Notes: generated by a model from the sequence alone, not told the origin. A stretch of DNA of 64,000 nucleotides from an uncultured Bacteroides sp. (GCA_944320945.1 CALUJK010000030.1:1-64000); one strand, 5' to 3'. Counted from the stretch's first letter, positions 28,174-37,890 are shown. Numbers and translations are program-made.

Positions 28174-28205
28174 TTTCAATATCCGATAATATTCCTTATT
28201 TTTGG
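28174..28205 (+). promoter_or_regulatory. Promoter of the M64 lipoprotein gene
   Basis: TTTC at 28174-28177 (one off TTTG), 19 nt, TATTTTTGG at 28197-28205. An ATCCGATA word occurs twice nearby (28149-28156 and 28181-28188) and could be a regulator half-site. Confidence 0.5.
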
Positions 28206-28236
28206 AAAATTTACTTTACAAATACGAAAACTGGTT

Positions 28237-29895
28237 ATGAAAAACAGATTATTACCTCTGTTCCTTTACGGGCTCATCTTTGCCCTGTATGCTTGTAGTA
28301 CAGATGACGGTTTTACGTTGTCCGTCGACACCGAGAAATATGGTACCGTAGTAATAGACGCAGAAGCCGGGGCAAGTTCCACGCTTACGTTCTCTGCCGG
28401 ACAAGCTTGGGAAGCATCCACCGCAGCCGACTGGCTGACCGTCACCCCACAAAGCGGAGGGGCAGGCGAATATACCTTGACGCTGACCGTCACCAAACCC
28501 AATGACACGGGACAGGTGCGTGAAACAAGCATCAATCTGACAGCCGGCGGAGACACACAACGAATCAATGTCAGTCAGGAAGAGTACATCCGACTGGATG
28601 AAAGCACCATCAACCTGAGTGCCGCAGGTGGGGATTTCGAGATTAATTTCTACTCCACTGTGCCGCAAGAGGAAATAGGTATCTATACCATGCGGAACTG
28701 CACATGGATCGGCACACCTCCCGCTACCCGCACCGCCGAAGAGAAGGGGTACTATTTACCGTTGACAGCCAAAGCCAATACCGGCGGTCAGTCGCGCACC
28801 ACAACTGTCTATCTGGCGAAGATTTCCAGTGAGGATACTCCTTTGAGTGAACAGAACCTGCTTGCCACTGTGACAATTGTACAGGCCGGAGAACTGACGG
28901 GAGAAGAGAGTACGGACTATTCGGCAGACAAAACGGTACGCACCATTCAGACGCATACTGCCGGCAATGGTATTCCTTTGGTACTGATGGGTGACGGATT
29001 CATCGACAAAGAGATTGCTAACGGATATTATGACCAAGTGATGAATACCGCTGTGGAGAATCTCTTTACGGAAGAACCGATACAGTCGTTACGCGACTAC
29101 TTCGACATTTATGCGGTGACGGCAGTATCGCGCCACAATAACTTTGGCGACGGTTACGAAACGGCTTTCAGTTGCTATATGGCCGGAGGAACCAGTACCG
29201 AGGTAGGCGGTGACGATAAAACCGTACAAGAATACGCATCGGAAGTCGAGAATATCGACCTGAATAATGCGCAAGTCATCGTCATACTGAATAGCTCTGC
29301 TTATGCCGGTACTAACTATTTCTATGAAGACGGTCAAGGGAATCCGCTGAACTTTGCCATCGCTTACTGCCCCACCATCGACGGAATGGAGAATGACAAC
29401 TTCCGCCGTGTACTGGTGCACGAAGCGGCCGGTCACGGCATCGGTAAGCTGCACGATGAATACTCCTACGAAGAACAAGGCGCCATGCCCGCTGCCGAAA
29501 TAGCACAGACACGCGAAGAACAGCAAAACTACGGCTGGTGGCAAAACGTGGACTTTACCGACAACCCTGCTACCGTGCTCTGGAGCAATTTCCTATCCGA
29601 CTCGCGCTATGCCAATCAGGGTCTCGACATCTTTGAGGGAGCCTGCACTTACTGGACCGGCGCCTATCGCTCTACGGAAGAGAGCATGATGCGCAGCAAC
29701 ATCCAAGGTTTCAATGCCCCGTCTCGCCATGCTCTATACAATAACATCATCGAACGTGGCGAAGGACGTACCCCCGACTTGGAAGAGTTCATTACGTTCG
29801 ACCAACAGACCTACACGCCTGTCACCACCCGTGCCGCCGAAACGCCGAGCAAACCGTTTGCCCGTCCGCGCATCCGGACATTAGAAAGAGAATAG
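28237..29895 (+). CDS. BACON-domain lipoprotein with M64 (IgA peptidase-like) metallopeptidase domain
   Basis: A 552-aa lipoprotein (signal ends LYACS; Cys near 20). One or two BACON-type beta-sandwiches occupy about 35-215 (AWEASTAADWLTVTPQSGGA). The peptidase M64 domain follows (GNGIPLVLMGDGFIDKE), with zinc motif HEAAGH at 395-400 and HDEY shortly after. M64 includes IgA-cleaving enzymes of Clostridium ramosum; most Bacteroides members are of unknown specificity. It probably acts on a host or dietary protein at the cell surface. It is inserted on the opposite strand between parE and coaD. Confidence 0.85.
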   Translation: MKNRLLPLFLYGLIFALYACSTDDGFTLSVDTEKYGTVVIDAEAGASSTLTFSAGQAWEASTAADWLTVTPQSGGAGEYTLTLTVTKPNDTGQVRETSINLTAGGDTQRINVSQEEYIRLDESTINLSAAGGDFEINFYSTVPQEEIGIYTMRNCTWIGTPPATRTAEEKGYYLPLTAKANTGGQSRTTTVYLAKISSEDTPLSEQNLLATVTIVQAGELTGEESTDYSADKTVRTIQTHTAGNGIPLVLMGDGFIDKEIANGYYDQVMNTAVENLFTEEPIQSLRDYFDIYAVTAVSRHNNFGDGYETAFSCYMAGGTSTEVGGDDKTVQEYASEVENIDLNNAQVIVILNSSAYAGTNYFYEDGQGNPLNFAIAYCPTIDGMENDNFRRVLVHEAAGHGIGKLHDEYSYEEQGAMPAAEIAQTREEQQNYGWWQNVDFTDNPATVLWSNFLSDSRYANQGLDIFEGACTYWTGAYRSTEESMMRSNIQGFNAPSRHALYNNIIERGEGRTPDLEEFITFDQQTYTPVTTRAAETPSKPFARPRIRTLERE

Positions 29896-29927
29896 ACACA
29901 AAAACGATACATTATATTGTACTTCTT

Positions 29928-29967
29928 AAAAAATTACCCCTGCCACAGCCATGTGTAGCAGGGGTAA
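29928..29967 (-). terminator. Intrinsic terminator of parE
   Basis: TTACCCCTGC (29934-29943) and GCAGGGGTAA (29958-29967) form a perfect 10-bp stem. On the minus strand it is followed by T6 (A run at 29928-29933). Confidence 0.85.
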
Positions 29968-29991
29968 AACGTATCTAAGGGTTATCTCTTC

Positions 29992-31950
29992 TTACATATC
30001 CTCATTCACCATATCCTCTTCTACCACCAGATTCTGGATGATGAAGTTCTGCCGCTCCATGGTGTTCTTACCCATATAGAATTCCAGCAATTCTTTCACC
30101 AAGTCTGTCTTACGCAGACTGACCTGCTCCAATCGCATATCACAACCAATGAAATGGCGGAATTCATCGGGAGAGATTTCACCCAGACCTTTAAACCGGG
30201 TAATCTCCGGATTGGGACCTAACTCGTCAATGGACTTCAGCCGCTCTTCCTCTGTATAGCAGTAGTTGGTTTTCTTCTTGTTGCGCACACGGAACAACGG
30301 CGTTTGCAGAATGTAAACATGACCTTTCTTGATCAGGTCGGGAAAGAATTGCAGGAAGAATGTAATCATCAGCAAGCGGATGTGCATGCCGTCCACATCG
30401 GCATCCGTAGCCACGATGACTTTGTTGTATCGTAATCCATCCAGGCCGTCCTCAATGTTCAATGCAGCTTGCAACAGGTTAAATTCTTCATTCTCATAAA
30501 CAACTTTCTTGGTCAGTCCGTAGCAGTTCAGCGGTTTGCCCCGCAGACTGAACACGGCCTGCGTATTTACATCGCGGCTCTTGGTAATGGAACCACTTGC
30601 CGAATCGCCCTCGGTGATGAAGATGCAGGATTCGGTCTCCTGCTCCTTACCTTTCCCGTCATTCAGGTGGTAGCGGCAGTCGCGCAACTTACGGTTATGC
30701 AGATTGGCTTTCTTAGCGCGTTCGCGTGCCAGCTTGGTAACACCGGCTATGGCCTTACGTTCTTTTTCAGAGTCTTGTATCTTTTGCAGCATGACCTCTG
30801 CCACCAGCGGATGCTTATGCAGGAAGTTATCCACCTCCGTCTTTACAAAGTCACCCACAAATTTATTAATGGTGGGTCCTGCGGGCTTGTTCTCCTGCGG
30901 AATGGCGGGCCACATATTGTTACTGCCCAGCTTCGTCTTGGTCTGGCTCTCGAACATCGGTTCCTCCACGTCGATGGCGATGGCAGCCACCAGTCCGTTA
31001 CGGATATCGGCATAATCAAAGTTCTTGTTGTAGAACTCCTTAATGGTACGTGCCAAATGTTCCTTCAGAGCCGACTGATGCGTACCACCCTGCGTGGTAT
31101 GCTGACCGTTGACAAAGGAATAGTACTCCTCACCGTATTGATTGGTGTGAGTAAAGGCAATCTCGATATCTTCCCCTTTCAGATGAATGATGTCGTATAG
31201 TCCCTCACTGGTCATGTTGTCTTTCAGCAAATCCTCCAGACCGTGGCGGGAAAGAATGCGCTGCCCGTTATATATAAAGGTAAGCCCTGTATTCAGATAA
31301 GTATAGTTGCGGAGCAGTGTCTCCACAAATTGAGGCTGAAAAGAATAGTTCAAAAACAGCGTATCGTCCGGACGAAAGAAAATGTAAGTACCTGTTTCCT
31401 CGGTAGAATCCTCAGTTGTATCACTCTGCAACACGCCCCGTTCGAAGATGGCGGTACGTACCCGTCCTTCTCGGTAACTGCGAACCTCAAAGCGACTACT
31501 CAGCGCATTGACCGCCTTAATGCCGACTCCATTCAAACCTACGCTTTTCTTAAAGGCTTTTGAATCGTACTTACCGCCTGTATTCAGTTTACTCACTGCT
31601 TCAATAAGCTTGCCTTGCGGGATGCCGCGCCCGTAGTCACGTACACTGACGCAGAGATTATCTTCGATGTTCACTTCAATCTTCTTGCCGGCACCCATCT
31701 TGAACTCGTCAATACTGTTATCCAGCGTCTCTTTCAGCAACACGTAGATACCATCGTCGTTTTGGCTTCCGTCGCCCAGACGACCAATATACATGCCCGA
31801 ACGCACACGGATATGTTCCATGTCGTCCAAGTGCCGGATATTTTCGTCGGTATATTCCACGGTAGGTGTTGCGTCTTCATTGTTCTTCTGACCGGCAGCA
31901 TCAAAAGCCTCATCTAAAGGCAGCATTCCATTCTTATCGTTCTCGTCCAT
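29992..31950 (-). CDS. parE: DNA topoisomerase IV subunit B (type IIA, GyrB/ParE family)
   Basis: A 652-aa ATPase/TOPRIM subunit. The GHKL ATPase parts are [16 protein letters not shown] and [18 protein letters not shown]; the QTKTKLG switch Lys region follows; TOPRIM motifs are [11 protein letters not shown] and [10 protein letters not shown]. The N-terminal [20 protein letters not shown] matches Bacteroidetes topoisomerase IV better than GyrB, which usually reads VLEGLEAVRKRPAMYIG; that distinction is my judgement. With ParC it decatenates daughter chromosomes. No parC is adjacent on the left. Confidence 0.85.
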   Translation of the reverse strand: MDENDKNGMLPLDEAFDAAGQKNNEDATPTVEYTDENIRHLDDMEHIRVRSGMYIGRLGDGSQNDDGIYVLLKETLDNSIDEFKMGAGKKIEVNIEDNLCVSVRDYGRGIPQGKLIEAVSKLNTGGKYDSKAFKKSVGLNGVGIKAVNALSSRFEVRSYREGRVRTAIFERGVLQSDTTEDSTEETGTYIFFRPDDTLFLNYSFQPQFVETLLRNYTYLNTGLTFIYNGQRILSRHGLEDLLKDNMTSEGLYDIIHLKGEDIEIAFTHTNQYGEEYYSFVNGQHTTQGGTHQSALKEHLARTIKEFYNKNFDYADIRNGLVAAIAIDVEEPMFESQTKTKLGSNNMWPAIPQENKPAGPTINKFVGDFVKTEVDNFLHKHPLVAEVMLQKIQDSEKERKAIAGVTKLARERAKKANLHNRKLRDCRYHLNDGKGKEQETESCIFITEGDSASGSITKSRDVNTQAVFSLRGKPLNCYGLTKKVVYENEEFNLLQAALNIEDGLDGLRYNKVIVATDADVDGMHIRLLMITFFLQFFPDLIKKGHVYILQTPLFRVRNKKKTNYCYTEEERLKSIDELGPNPEITRFKGLGEISPDEFRHFIGCDMRLEQVSLRKTDLVKELLEFYMGKNTMERQNFIIQNLVVEEDMVNEDM

Positions 31951-31977
31951 ATCGTTATCGGGGGAAATGTGTTTTGT

Positions 31978-31986
31978 GCAAAGTTA
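31978..31986 (-). promoter_or_regulatory. Probable -7 box of parE
   Basis: TAACTTTGC on the minus strand about 28 nt upstream of the parE start; the -33 element is not clear. Confidence 0.4.
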
Positions 31987-32041
31987 GCAAAAGTTATGAA
32001 ATTATCGACAGGAATCAGCTGTAACCGCATTGTTTGGGCAT

Positions 32042-32082
32042 AAAAAAAGAGCAGTGCCTCCCAATGAAGCGGCACTGCTCTT
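32042..32082 (-). terminator. Intrinsic terminator of the DUF4595 lipoprotein gene
   Basis: AAGAGCAGTGCC (32047-32058) and GGCACTGCTCTT (32071-32082) form a perfect 12-bp stem, followed on the minus strand by a T run (A7 at 32042-32048). Confidence 0.85.
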
Positions 32083-32124
32083 CCTTTCCTAACCAGTTTT
32101 ATACTAAGATGAATGCAACCTAAA

Positions 32125-33687
32125 TCAATCCATTAGCGTGTAGGGATATTCTCCGGTCGACGTGGCACCACTGTTGTATTCCGTGTAGGTGAGCGCACCA
32201 TTCTCCCAAGTATACCGGCGGTTCATTTCGCCGTCGTTGCCATACTCCGTGCGCAGCTGGTTGGCGGGTGCCTTACCCAACAGGCCGGCATGATAGAGGT
32301 ATTGTATCTCTTCCAAGTCCACATTGAACATGCTGTAATACTTCAGGATGCCGTACTCATCTTCCGTATCGTAATAATCGAACGTATAGCTATACGCCGT
32401 CTCGGTCTCTCCAAAGCGCGTCCACGAGGTGCGCACCAAGTTCCCGTTTTCCCAAGTCAATGTATAGTTACGTTCTTCACGCCCATCTTTGATGGCAATC
32501 ACATGGCCATCGGCATCATAGGTAAAGGTGGTGGTGCAATTGTGATCAAGGTCTTCCACCGTCTCGGCAAAGCCTTGTGCGTTCAGCGTCACTGCCAGTT
32601 CCATGCTTCCCTGATCCTCATACACATACACGTCGGGATATACTGTTCCGGTCAAGTAGTTATATTCAAACTCTTTGATGTCTGTGGGCTCGTCTTCGTC
32701 GATGATTTCCACCAGGAATCCGTTCTTGTAGACAAACTCATAGCCGTCAAACGTCTTCAGCCATTTGCCGGGGAATACGTTGTACATCGGGGTGTCTCCG
32801 GCAGGCGTGTTATCCTCATCGGTGCCGTCGTCGGGCGTGTCGTCCGGAGCGATTTCATCGGTTTCCAAGGTGGTGTACATTTCGTACCGGTAACCGTCTT
32901 CTTCACCTTTTTCGTAAATGGTGGCAGTGTTGCCCGAGAAAGAGATGGTAGCATCGGCATACCCTTCCCAAGCCTCGGCATCCCAAACGTAGGAAATTAT
33001 GCCCTTGCCTTCGTCTTTCCAGCGCCAGTGACCCATGTCGACGGTATTGTCGTTATAAGTAGCGACATAAGTGCCCGACTTGGAGAACATCATTTCTTTC
33101 ATTGCGTCGGGATCCTCCGGATCGTATTCATACTCTTCCTTTTCGCCGGTGGACAGGTCTGTGCCGATTTCACGTCCTCCCACCACTCGCCACGTGCGAC
33201 ACAGGGCATTGGTCATGTTACTGTCAGCCACAGTGGGCTCTTTTTGCACACCCAGCGAGGTGGAACCATAACGGTCGGAGTCTACCTCAATGCCTGTCAC
33301 CTGTCCGTTCGATCCGATCACCAGTTCGATGGTACCGAAATCTTCCAACTGGTAGCGGCCGTCGCCCAAGTCGGTAAAGGTACCGTAGATAATGTTACCA
33401 CTCTGTGCGGCACGCGTCTGCGGTGCTTTCTTACCCATCAAAGCGGTGCGCTTGGCGACCGCTGCCGAGTAACCGCCATTGTCCAACACCACAATATAGT
33501 TGCCACTTGCGCCCAACTCGATACTTTCATACGGCGAGCCGGAAGAAGTCACCGTATATAATCCACTGATCGATTCGAATGGAGGAGTGCCCAAATCGAT
33601 AGTTCCATTCTCGTCGTCACTACAAGCTGTAAAACCAATGGCTACACAAAACAGAAAAGCCATCCATCCAAAAAACGTTTTTTTCAT
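32125..33687 (-). CDS. Lipoprotein with C-terminal DUF4595-like domain
   Basis: A 520-aa lipoprotein; the signal peptide ends IGFTAC (Cys22), followed by SDDENG, the acidic tract common in surface-exported Bacteroides lipoproteins. Residues about 30-150 form a beta-rich segment (GLYTVTSSGSPYESIELGAS). A lipocalin-like part (about 160-290, LCRTWRVVGGREIG) follows, then an Asp/Thr-rich linker (DDTPDDGTDED) and a C-terminal DUF4595/YD-like region (FTYDADGHVIAIKDGREERN). Function unknown; surface exposure is inferred. Monocistronic. Confidence 0.72.
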   Translation of the reverse strand: MKKTFFGWMAFLFCVAIGFTACSDDENGTIDLGTPPFESISGLYTVTSSGSPYESIELGASGNYIVVLDNGGYSAAVAKRTALMGKKAPQTRAAQSGNIIYGTFTDLGDGRYQLEDFGTIELVIGSNGQVTGIEVDSDRYGSTSLGVQKEPTVADSNMTNALCRTWRVVGGREIGTDLSTGEKEEYEYDPEDPDAMKEMMFSKSGTYVATYNDNTVDMGHWRWKDEGKGIISYVWDAEAWEGYADATISFSGNTATIYEKGEEDGYRYEMYTTLETDEIAPDDTPDDGTDEDNTPAGDTPMYNVFPGKWLKTFDGYEFVYKNGFLVEIIDEDEPTDIKEFEYNYLTGTVYPDVYVYEDQGSMELAVTLNAQGFAETVEDLDHNCTTTFTYDADGHVIAIKDGREERNYTLTWENGNLVRTSWTRFGETETAYSYTFDYYDTEDEYGILKYYSMFNVDLEEIQYLYHAGLLGKAPANQLRTEYGNDGEMNRRYTWENGALTYTEYNSGATSTGEYPYTLMD

Positions 33688-33712
33688 ACCCTCTTTTGTT
33701 TAAGTTAATACT

Positions 33713-33721
33713 GCAAATATA
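33713..33721 (-). promoter_or_regulatory. -7 box of the DUF4595 lipoprotein gene
   Basis: TATATTTGC on the minus strand, 26 nt upstream of the start codon. No good -33 TTTG. If used, the leader is short and the 400 nt further upstream is a separate unit. Confidence 0.4.
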
Positions 33722-34299
33722 AAGTTGACTTTGAAAATCCATGAGAAGTACAGGAACACATGCAAAGCGGCCTGCCCCGACCGCAATCCATGCGGACAGG
33801 CATGCCAAATGCGACAGCGTGCAACCGGCACACAGTCATCACAAAGAACATTAATAACGGATGATGATAGAGGTTTGCGACAAGCAAACCGTTTATGAAA
33901 GCAATTCGTTTCATACCTCTTCTTGACTTGAACAATCTATCCGGAACAACCAAGCCGTTCCTTTCATAAATCATTCTGCAAGACGGGACGCAGAGTATGT
34001 AACTAATTTAACTATCAGGAGAAGAGCCGTCCCACTACTTTCAGTACCTGCATTCATCAGAATGCACCACACCGAATTGCCAAGGTAATGTAATCTCCTT
34101 CAGAAAATTTCTTTCTGATTTGCATTGCAAAGTTACGACAATTTGCCCATATCAAGATTTAAAAAAATCTAAAACATGTCCATTGCCTTACAAATTGTTG
34201 CAAAGTATAAATCAGAGTGCATTCCCAGCACACATATAACAACCACAATGTCAACCTAATCGTTTTCTCTTCTATTATATAAAAATTACCATTATGCCA
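33722..34299. other. Intergenic stretch rich in small hairpins
   Basis: No convincing gene. On the minus strand there is TAACTTTGC at 34135-34127 and, downstream of it, several short perfect hairpins: CAGAAA/TTTCTG, GCATTC/GAATGC, and GGTTTGC/GCAAACC further left. AGGAG near 34095 could pair with CTCCT near 34020. This could be a structured RNA transcribed leftward, but I find no intrinsic terminator and the -33 spacing (17 nt) is off. An 89-codon frame inside it looks random. Confidence 0.35.
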
Positions 34300-35436
34300 T
34301 CAGTCTATCTCCTTAACAAACGCCCGACGGCGCTTATGCTGCTCGGTACGGAAATAGTCCCACTGTGCCTGCACTTTGTCGTTCATCTCCAGTTCGGGAT
34401 TGCTCTCTGCATACTCGAAGCCCAGTTTCTGATAAACAGGAATAAGATCAGAAAAAAGCAAAGCATTGACACCCTTATTCTGATATTCCGGCTTAACAGC
34501 CACCAACAACAGGTCGAGCATCTTGGCACGACGCTTAAAGAACAAGGCTTTCAACAGATAGAACCATCCGAAAGGCAACAACCGGCCACGACTTTTCTGT
34601 AACGCCTGTGCCAACGAAGGCATAGAAATACCCACCGCTACCAACCGGTCTTCTGCATCGGTAATGAGTGTCAACATCCGTAGGTCCAGAATGGGCAGAT
34701 ACATTTTGATGTACTGGTCTATTTGCCGCTGTGTCAGTTCAGAGTAGCCGTACAAAGGTTTGTAAGCCTCGTTCACCAGCTCGAAAATGGCCTGGCCATA
34801 GTCGGCGGCAATCTTTTTGGATGAAGTATATTTCCGGATGTTCAGGTTGTACTTGCGACGAATGAGGTCGGAAATACGCTGATGCTTCTCCGGAATGCCA
34901 TCGGGAATATAGATTTTATATTCCACCCAATCGGCATCTTTACGGAAGCCCAACCGCTCCATGTGACGGGGATAATAAGGATAATTATAGATAGTAGCCA
35001 TGGTGCCAAGCTGATCAAATCCCTCGATAAGCATTCCCTCGGCATCCATATCGGTAAAGCCCATCGGGCCTTGTATATGCGTCATTCCACGCTCGCGCCC
35101 CCACTGCTCCACAGTACGGATAAGGGCTTCGGACACCTCGGGATCATCCGTAAAGTCTATCCAGCCGAAACGCACATCGTGCTTCTGCCACGTCTCGTTG
35201 GCACGACGGTTGATGATGGCCGCCACGCGTCCCACCAGTTTTCCTTCTTTGTATGCCAGAAAATAATCGGCCTCACAGAAGTCGAAAGCAGGATTCTTCT
35301 TGCGGTTAAACGTACGCAGCATATCTGCATAAAGGTCGGGCACGGAATAAGGATTACCCTTATACATTTCGTAATTGAAACGGATGAAGCGCTTCAAATC
35401 CCGGCCGGTAGTCACTTTCTTAATAGTAACAGCCAT
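34300..35436 (-). CDS. GNAT-type N-acyltransferase-like protein (YghO-like), second paralog
   Basis: A 378-aa protein of exactly the same length and architecture as the one at 8007-9143. Shared blocks are FIRFNYEMYKGNPYSVPDL, GRVAAIINRRANETW, QGPMG, GTMATIYNYPYYPRHMERLG and the GNAT-like VAVKPEYQNKGVNALLF. Substrate unknown. It is not in an operon with lipid genes and has its own promoter at 35471-35501. Conservation of both copies suggests distinct acceptors or conditions. Confidence 0.7.
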   Translation of the reverse strand: MAVTIKKVTTGRDLKRFIRFNYEMYKGNPYSVPDLYADMLRTFNRKKNPAFDFCEADYFLAYKEGKLVGRVAAIINRRANETWQKHDVRFGWIDFTDDPEVSEALIRTVEQWGRERGMTHIQGPMGFTDMDAEGMLIEGFDQLGTMATIYNYPYYPRHMERLGFRKDADWVEYKIYIPDGIPEKHQRISDLIRRKYNLNIRKYTSSKKIAADYGQAIFELVNEAYKPLYGYSELTQRQIDQYIKMYLPILDLRMLTLITDAEDRLVAVGISMPSLAQALQKSRGRLLPFGWFYLLKALFFKRRAKMLDLLLVAVKPEYQNKGVNALLFSDLIPVYQKLGFEYAESNPELEMNDKVQAQWDYFRTEQHKRRRAFVKEID

Positions 35437-35470
35437 GATGTTGTTTATCTTTTCTATACGTTACAGGGGA

Positions 35471-35501
35471 CAAAGATACATGATATATTTGATACCGTCA
35501 A
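35471..35501 (-). promoter_or_regulatory. Promoter of the second GNAT-type gene
   Basis: On the minus strand TTG (35501-35499), 20 nt, TATCTTTG (35478-35471). Confidence 0.6.
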
Positions 35502-35543
35502 CCCTAATCAACTGCCAATTTGTTAACTCTTTCTCCTGCAAAC

Positions 35544-36488
35544 TTATCTCCTTGTAAACCTTTTAATCGGTATTCGCGGAAACATCTTGCGGAAACGAAT
35601 CAATTGCTGAGTGATGCTGCCCCCTGCAATGACCATCGTCACCGCCACGATAATCAGCACCAACCCGACACTCTCGCGGAACGTCATCCGCTCACCAAAG
35701 ACAGTGATACCAAAGATGATAGCCGTCACCGGCTCCAATGCGCCCAGTATGGCAGTAGGTGTAGAACCGATGTACTGAATGGCACTGGTGGTACACAGGA
35801 AAGAAATGGCCGTAGGGAAGATGGCCAAAGCCAGCAGATTGCCCCACAAATACCACTTGTCAGAGTCAGGATAGCTGATGCTGCCATCCATGCAGAGACG
35901 GACTACAAACAGCGTGACGCCGAACAGCAGGACATAGAAAGTCACCTTCAGCGTGGCCACATTCTTCAGCATCGGGCGGTTGACAGCCACGATATAAATG
36001 GCATACGACAACGCAGAGGCAAATACCAGCAGCGTTCCCAGCAGGCTGAGTGTACTGCCGTCGCTTCCTTTATACAGCAAGCCGATGCCGCACAGCGCCA
36101 GCAGAATGCACAGCGTCGTCTGCAACGTCACCTTCTCCTTAAAGACGAGCGCCATGATAAGCGCCACCATAATGGGATAGACAAACAGCAGCGTAGAAGC
36201 GATGCCCGCCCCCATATAATTGTAACTCTGGAAAAGGGTGAGCGACGACAACGCCATTAATACCCCCATCACCACCAGCGGCAACACCTCACGACGTTGC
36301 AAGCGGAAGTTACGCCCGCGTGCCTTTATCATGACAGCCAGCAGCGGAATGGCAAACAGATAGCGGAAAAAGAGTACAGAATCCGGATTCATGCCCGCCT
36401 TGTAGAGCGGCAAGGCAAACAGAGGGTTCATGCCGTACGTAGCAGCGGCAATGACAGCAAGCAGGTAACCTTTGGCTTTTTCGTTCAT
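35544..36488 (-). CDS. EamA/DMT-superfamily transporter
   Basis: A 314-aa membrane protein with about ten hydrophobic helices in two EamA repeats, as in drug/metabolite transporters (10 TMS). The second repeat contains the typical LGALEPVTAIIFGITVFGERM. It probably exports or imports a small metabolite across the inner membrane; the substrate cannot be inferred. It is downstream of a palindromic repeat spacer and likely monocistronic. Confidence 0.88.
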   Translation of the reverse strand: MNEKAKGYLLAVIAAATYGMNPLFALPLYKAGMNPDSVLFFRYLFAIPLLAVMIKARGRNFRLQRREVLPLVVMGVLMALSSLTLFQSYNYMGAGIASTLLFVYPIMVALIMALVFKEKVTLQTTLCILLALCGIGLLYKGSDGSTLSLLGTLLVFASALSYAIYIVAVNRPMLKNVATLKVTFYVLLFGVTLFVVRLCMDGSISYPDSDKWYLWGNLLALAIFPTAISFLCTTSAIQYIGSTPTAILGALEPVTAIIFGITVFGERMTFRESVGLVLIIVAVTMVIAGGSITQQLIRFRKMFPRIPIKRFTRR

Positions 36489-36524
36489 AAATTCAGTTAT
36501 CTTTACATTTTATTCTTACTACTC

Positions 36525-36665
36525 AGCCTGTTTGTTTCGAACACGTTCGGCTCTTGCTTCCAAGGGCTTCGGAACACGAACGAAACATCTTTGGAACGCG
36601 CTCCGAAGCCCTTGGAAGCAGACCCCATCCACAACACCTTCTGAGCGGGGTGCATGCCGGTTTAG
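36525..36665. repeat. Palindromic intergenic repeat, copy 2
   Basis: A perfect 19-bp inverted repeat, TGCTTCCAAGGGCTTCGGA at 36555-36573 and its complement at 36602-36620. The sub-block 36589-36608 matches 19175-19194 at 19 of 20 positions, and the downstream ACACCTTCTGAGC resembles copy 1 as well. It lies in the 285-nt spacer between the end of the fic locus and the EamA gene. Confidence 0.75.
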
Positions 36666-36773
36666 GCTAAAGTAACTTTTTAAAACAAATCACGCCCTCT
36701 TTTTTAGGGCGTGCAAAGGTAAGCAATGTGCTTGTATTTCCGAAATAATCCTTCTGTTTTTGTCCGGGGGAGG

Positions 36774-37685
36774 TCAAGGCTCTGCATCATCTTTCAGTTC
36801 ATAATGGGTACTCCGGCCACCATCGGCAGCCGCTACAAGAACTCCTTTCTCTATAAGGTCTGTAATATCTCTGAGTGCAGTGGCCTGCGAAGTCTTGGCT
36901 ATTTTCGCCCATTTTGAAGAGGTAAGTTTTTCTTCAAAGCCATCCCAAAGCAGATTTATCACCTTTATCTGTCTCTCGTTCATGGCTATTTCCCGGTTTC
37001 GCTGCCAGAAAGAGGCTTTCTGTACCACACTCTTCACTGTAACTTCTGCATGGAGAATGGCTGTCCGCAGAGTATTTAAGAACCATTCAAGCCAGGCTGT
37101 TATGTCCGTTGAGCCCGTTGTTGTCTTTTCCAAAACTTCGTAATAGGATTTTTTCTCGCGGAGAATCTCAGCCGACATACTATAAAACCGCAACGGGAAT
37201 CCATCTGCCCTTGCCAGCAGCATATCTGTAATCGTTCTGGCCAAACGCCCGTTTCCGTCATCAAAGGGGTGAATGGCCACAAACCACAGGTGTGCGACGG
37301 CTGCTTTCAGAACAGGGTCTATATGGTTTTCCGTATTTATCCACGACATAAACTCACTCATCATGGCCGGTACGGCATCCGACGGCGGGGCTTCATAGTG
37401 CACTTTTTCTTTTCCCATTGCGCCGGATACCACCTGCATGGGTTCATCTCCTGCTCTGTATGCCCCCACAGTAATCGGGAACATACCACTCCGCCCCGTT
37501 GGAAAGATGGCGGCGTGCCAATTGAACAATCTTTCGTGCGTCAGCAGTCTGTCTTTATTCTCAACGGCGTCCAACATCACTTGCACAATGCCTGCCGTGT
37601 AGTGGTCAGGTTCCGGAAGTCCGGCCGTATCTATGCCCAAATGCCGTGCTATAGAAGAGCGCACGCGGTCCGAGTTCAATATCAC
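36774..37685 (-). pseudogene. Fic-domain protein, catalytic part (frameshifted gene, C-terminal fragment)
   Basis: This 303-codon frame encodes the Fic fold with an intact core HPFDDGNGRLAR (HxFxxGNGR at 139-147), followed by a C-terminal winged-helix-like region (WAKIAKTSQATALRDITDLI). Fic proteins usually transfer AMP to target proteins. The first codon, a GTG at 37685, is where the reading frame of the full-length protein resumes after a frameshift in a G6 tract. Deleting one G would fuse it to the upstream fragment into a protein of about 371 aa. It could still be made, because GAGGGGG directly precedes the GTG. This part lacks the inhibitory Glu, so if translated alone it might be deregulated. 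Confidence 0.8.
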
Positions 37686-37890
37686 CCCCCTCTATCTCGC
37701 TGGAGCGCAACACATCTTCCGTCATCACGTCAAGTGATGCCTTACTCTGCACATCAAACCCTAACCCGCTCATCATTCCCTGTATCTTTCCTTCAAGATG
37801 TCGTACTTCGGAAAGAAGTGTAATGAGACAGGAATCATCCCATGTAAACTCAGCCCACGTGGAATGTTGCCATATATATATCGGTCTCAT
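37606..37890 (-). pseudogene. Fic protein N-terminal fragment (DUF4172 domain with inhibitory motif)
   Basis: A 94-codon frame starting MRPIYIWQHSTWAEFTWDD, typical of the DUF4172 domain that precedes Fic. It contains SSEIEG at 63-68, an exact (S/T)xxxE(G/N) inhibitory-helix motif with Glu67. Right after it the minus-strand G6 tract (37685-37690) shifts the frame and the protein ends 26 residues later in unrelated sequence. With five Gs the frame would run on as EGVILNSDRVRSSIARHLGI. The cause may be a true mutation, slippage-based switching or a sequencing error. Confidence 0.8.

Noticed and set aside
29992..31950. GyrB instead of ParE
   Set aside because: The N-terminal segment and the Bacteroidetes-type QTKTKLG context fit topoisomerase IV subunit B better; still, the two are close and I keep the confidence below certainty.
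33705..33974. An 89-codon minus-strand frame in the 33.7-34.3 kb spacer
   Set aside because: Composition is random-looking and Cys/Arg-rich, with no signal peptide or domain, and the stretch is full of hairpins.
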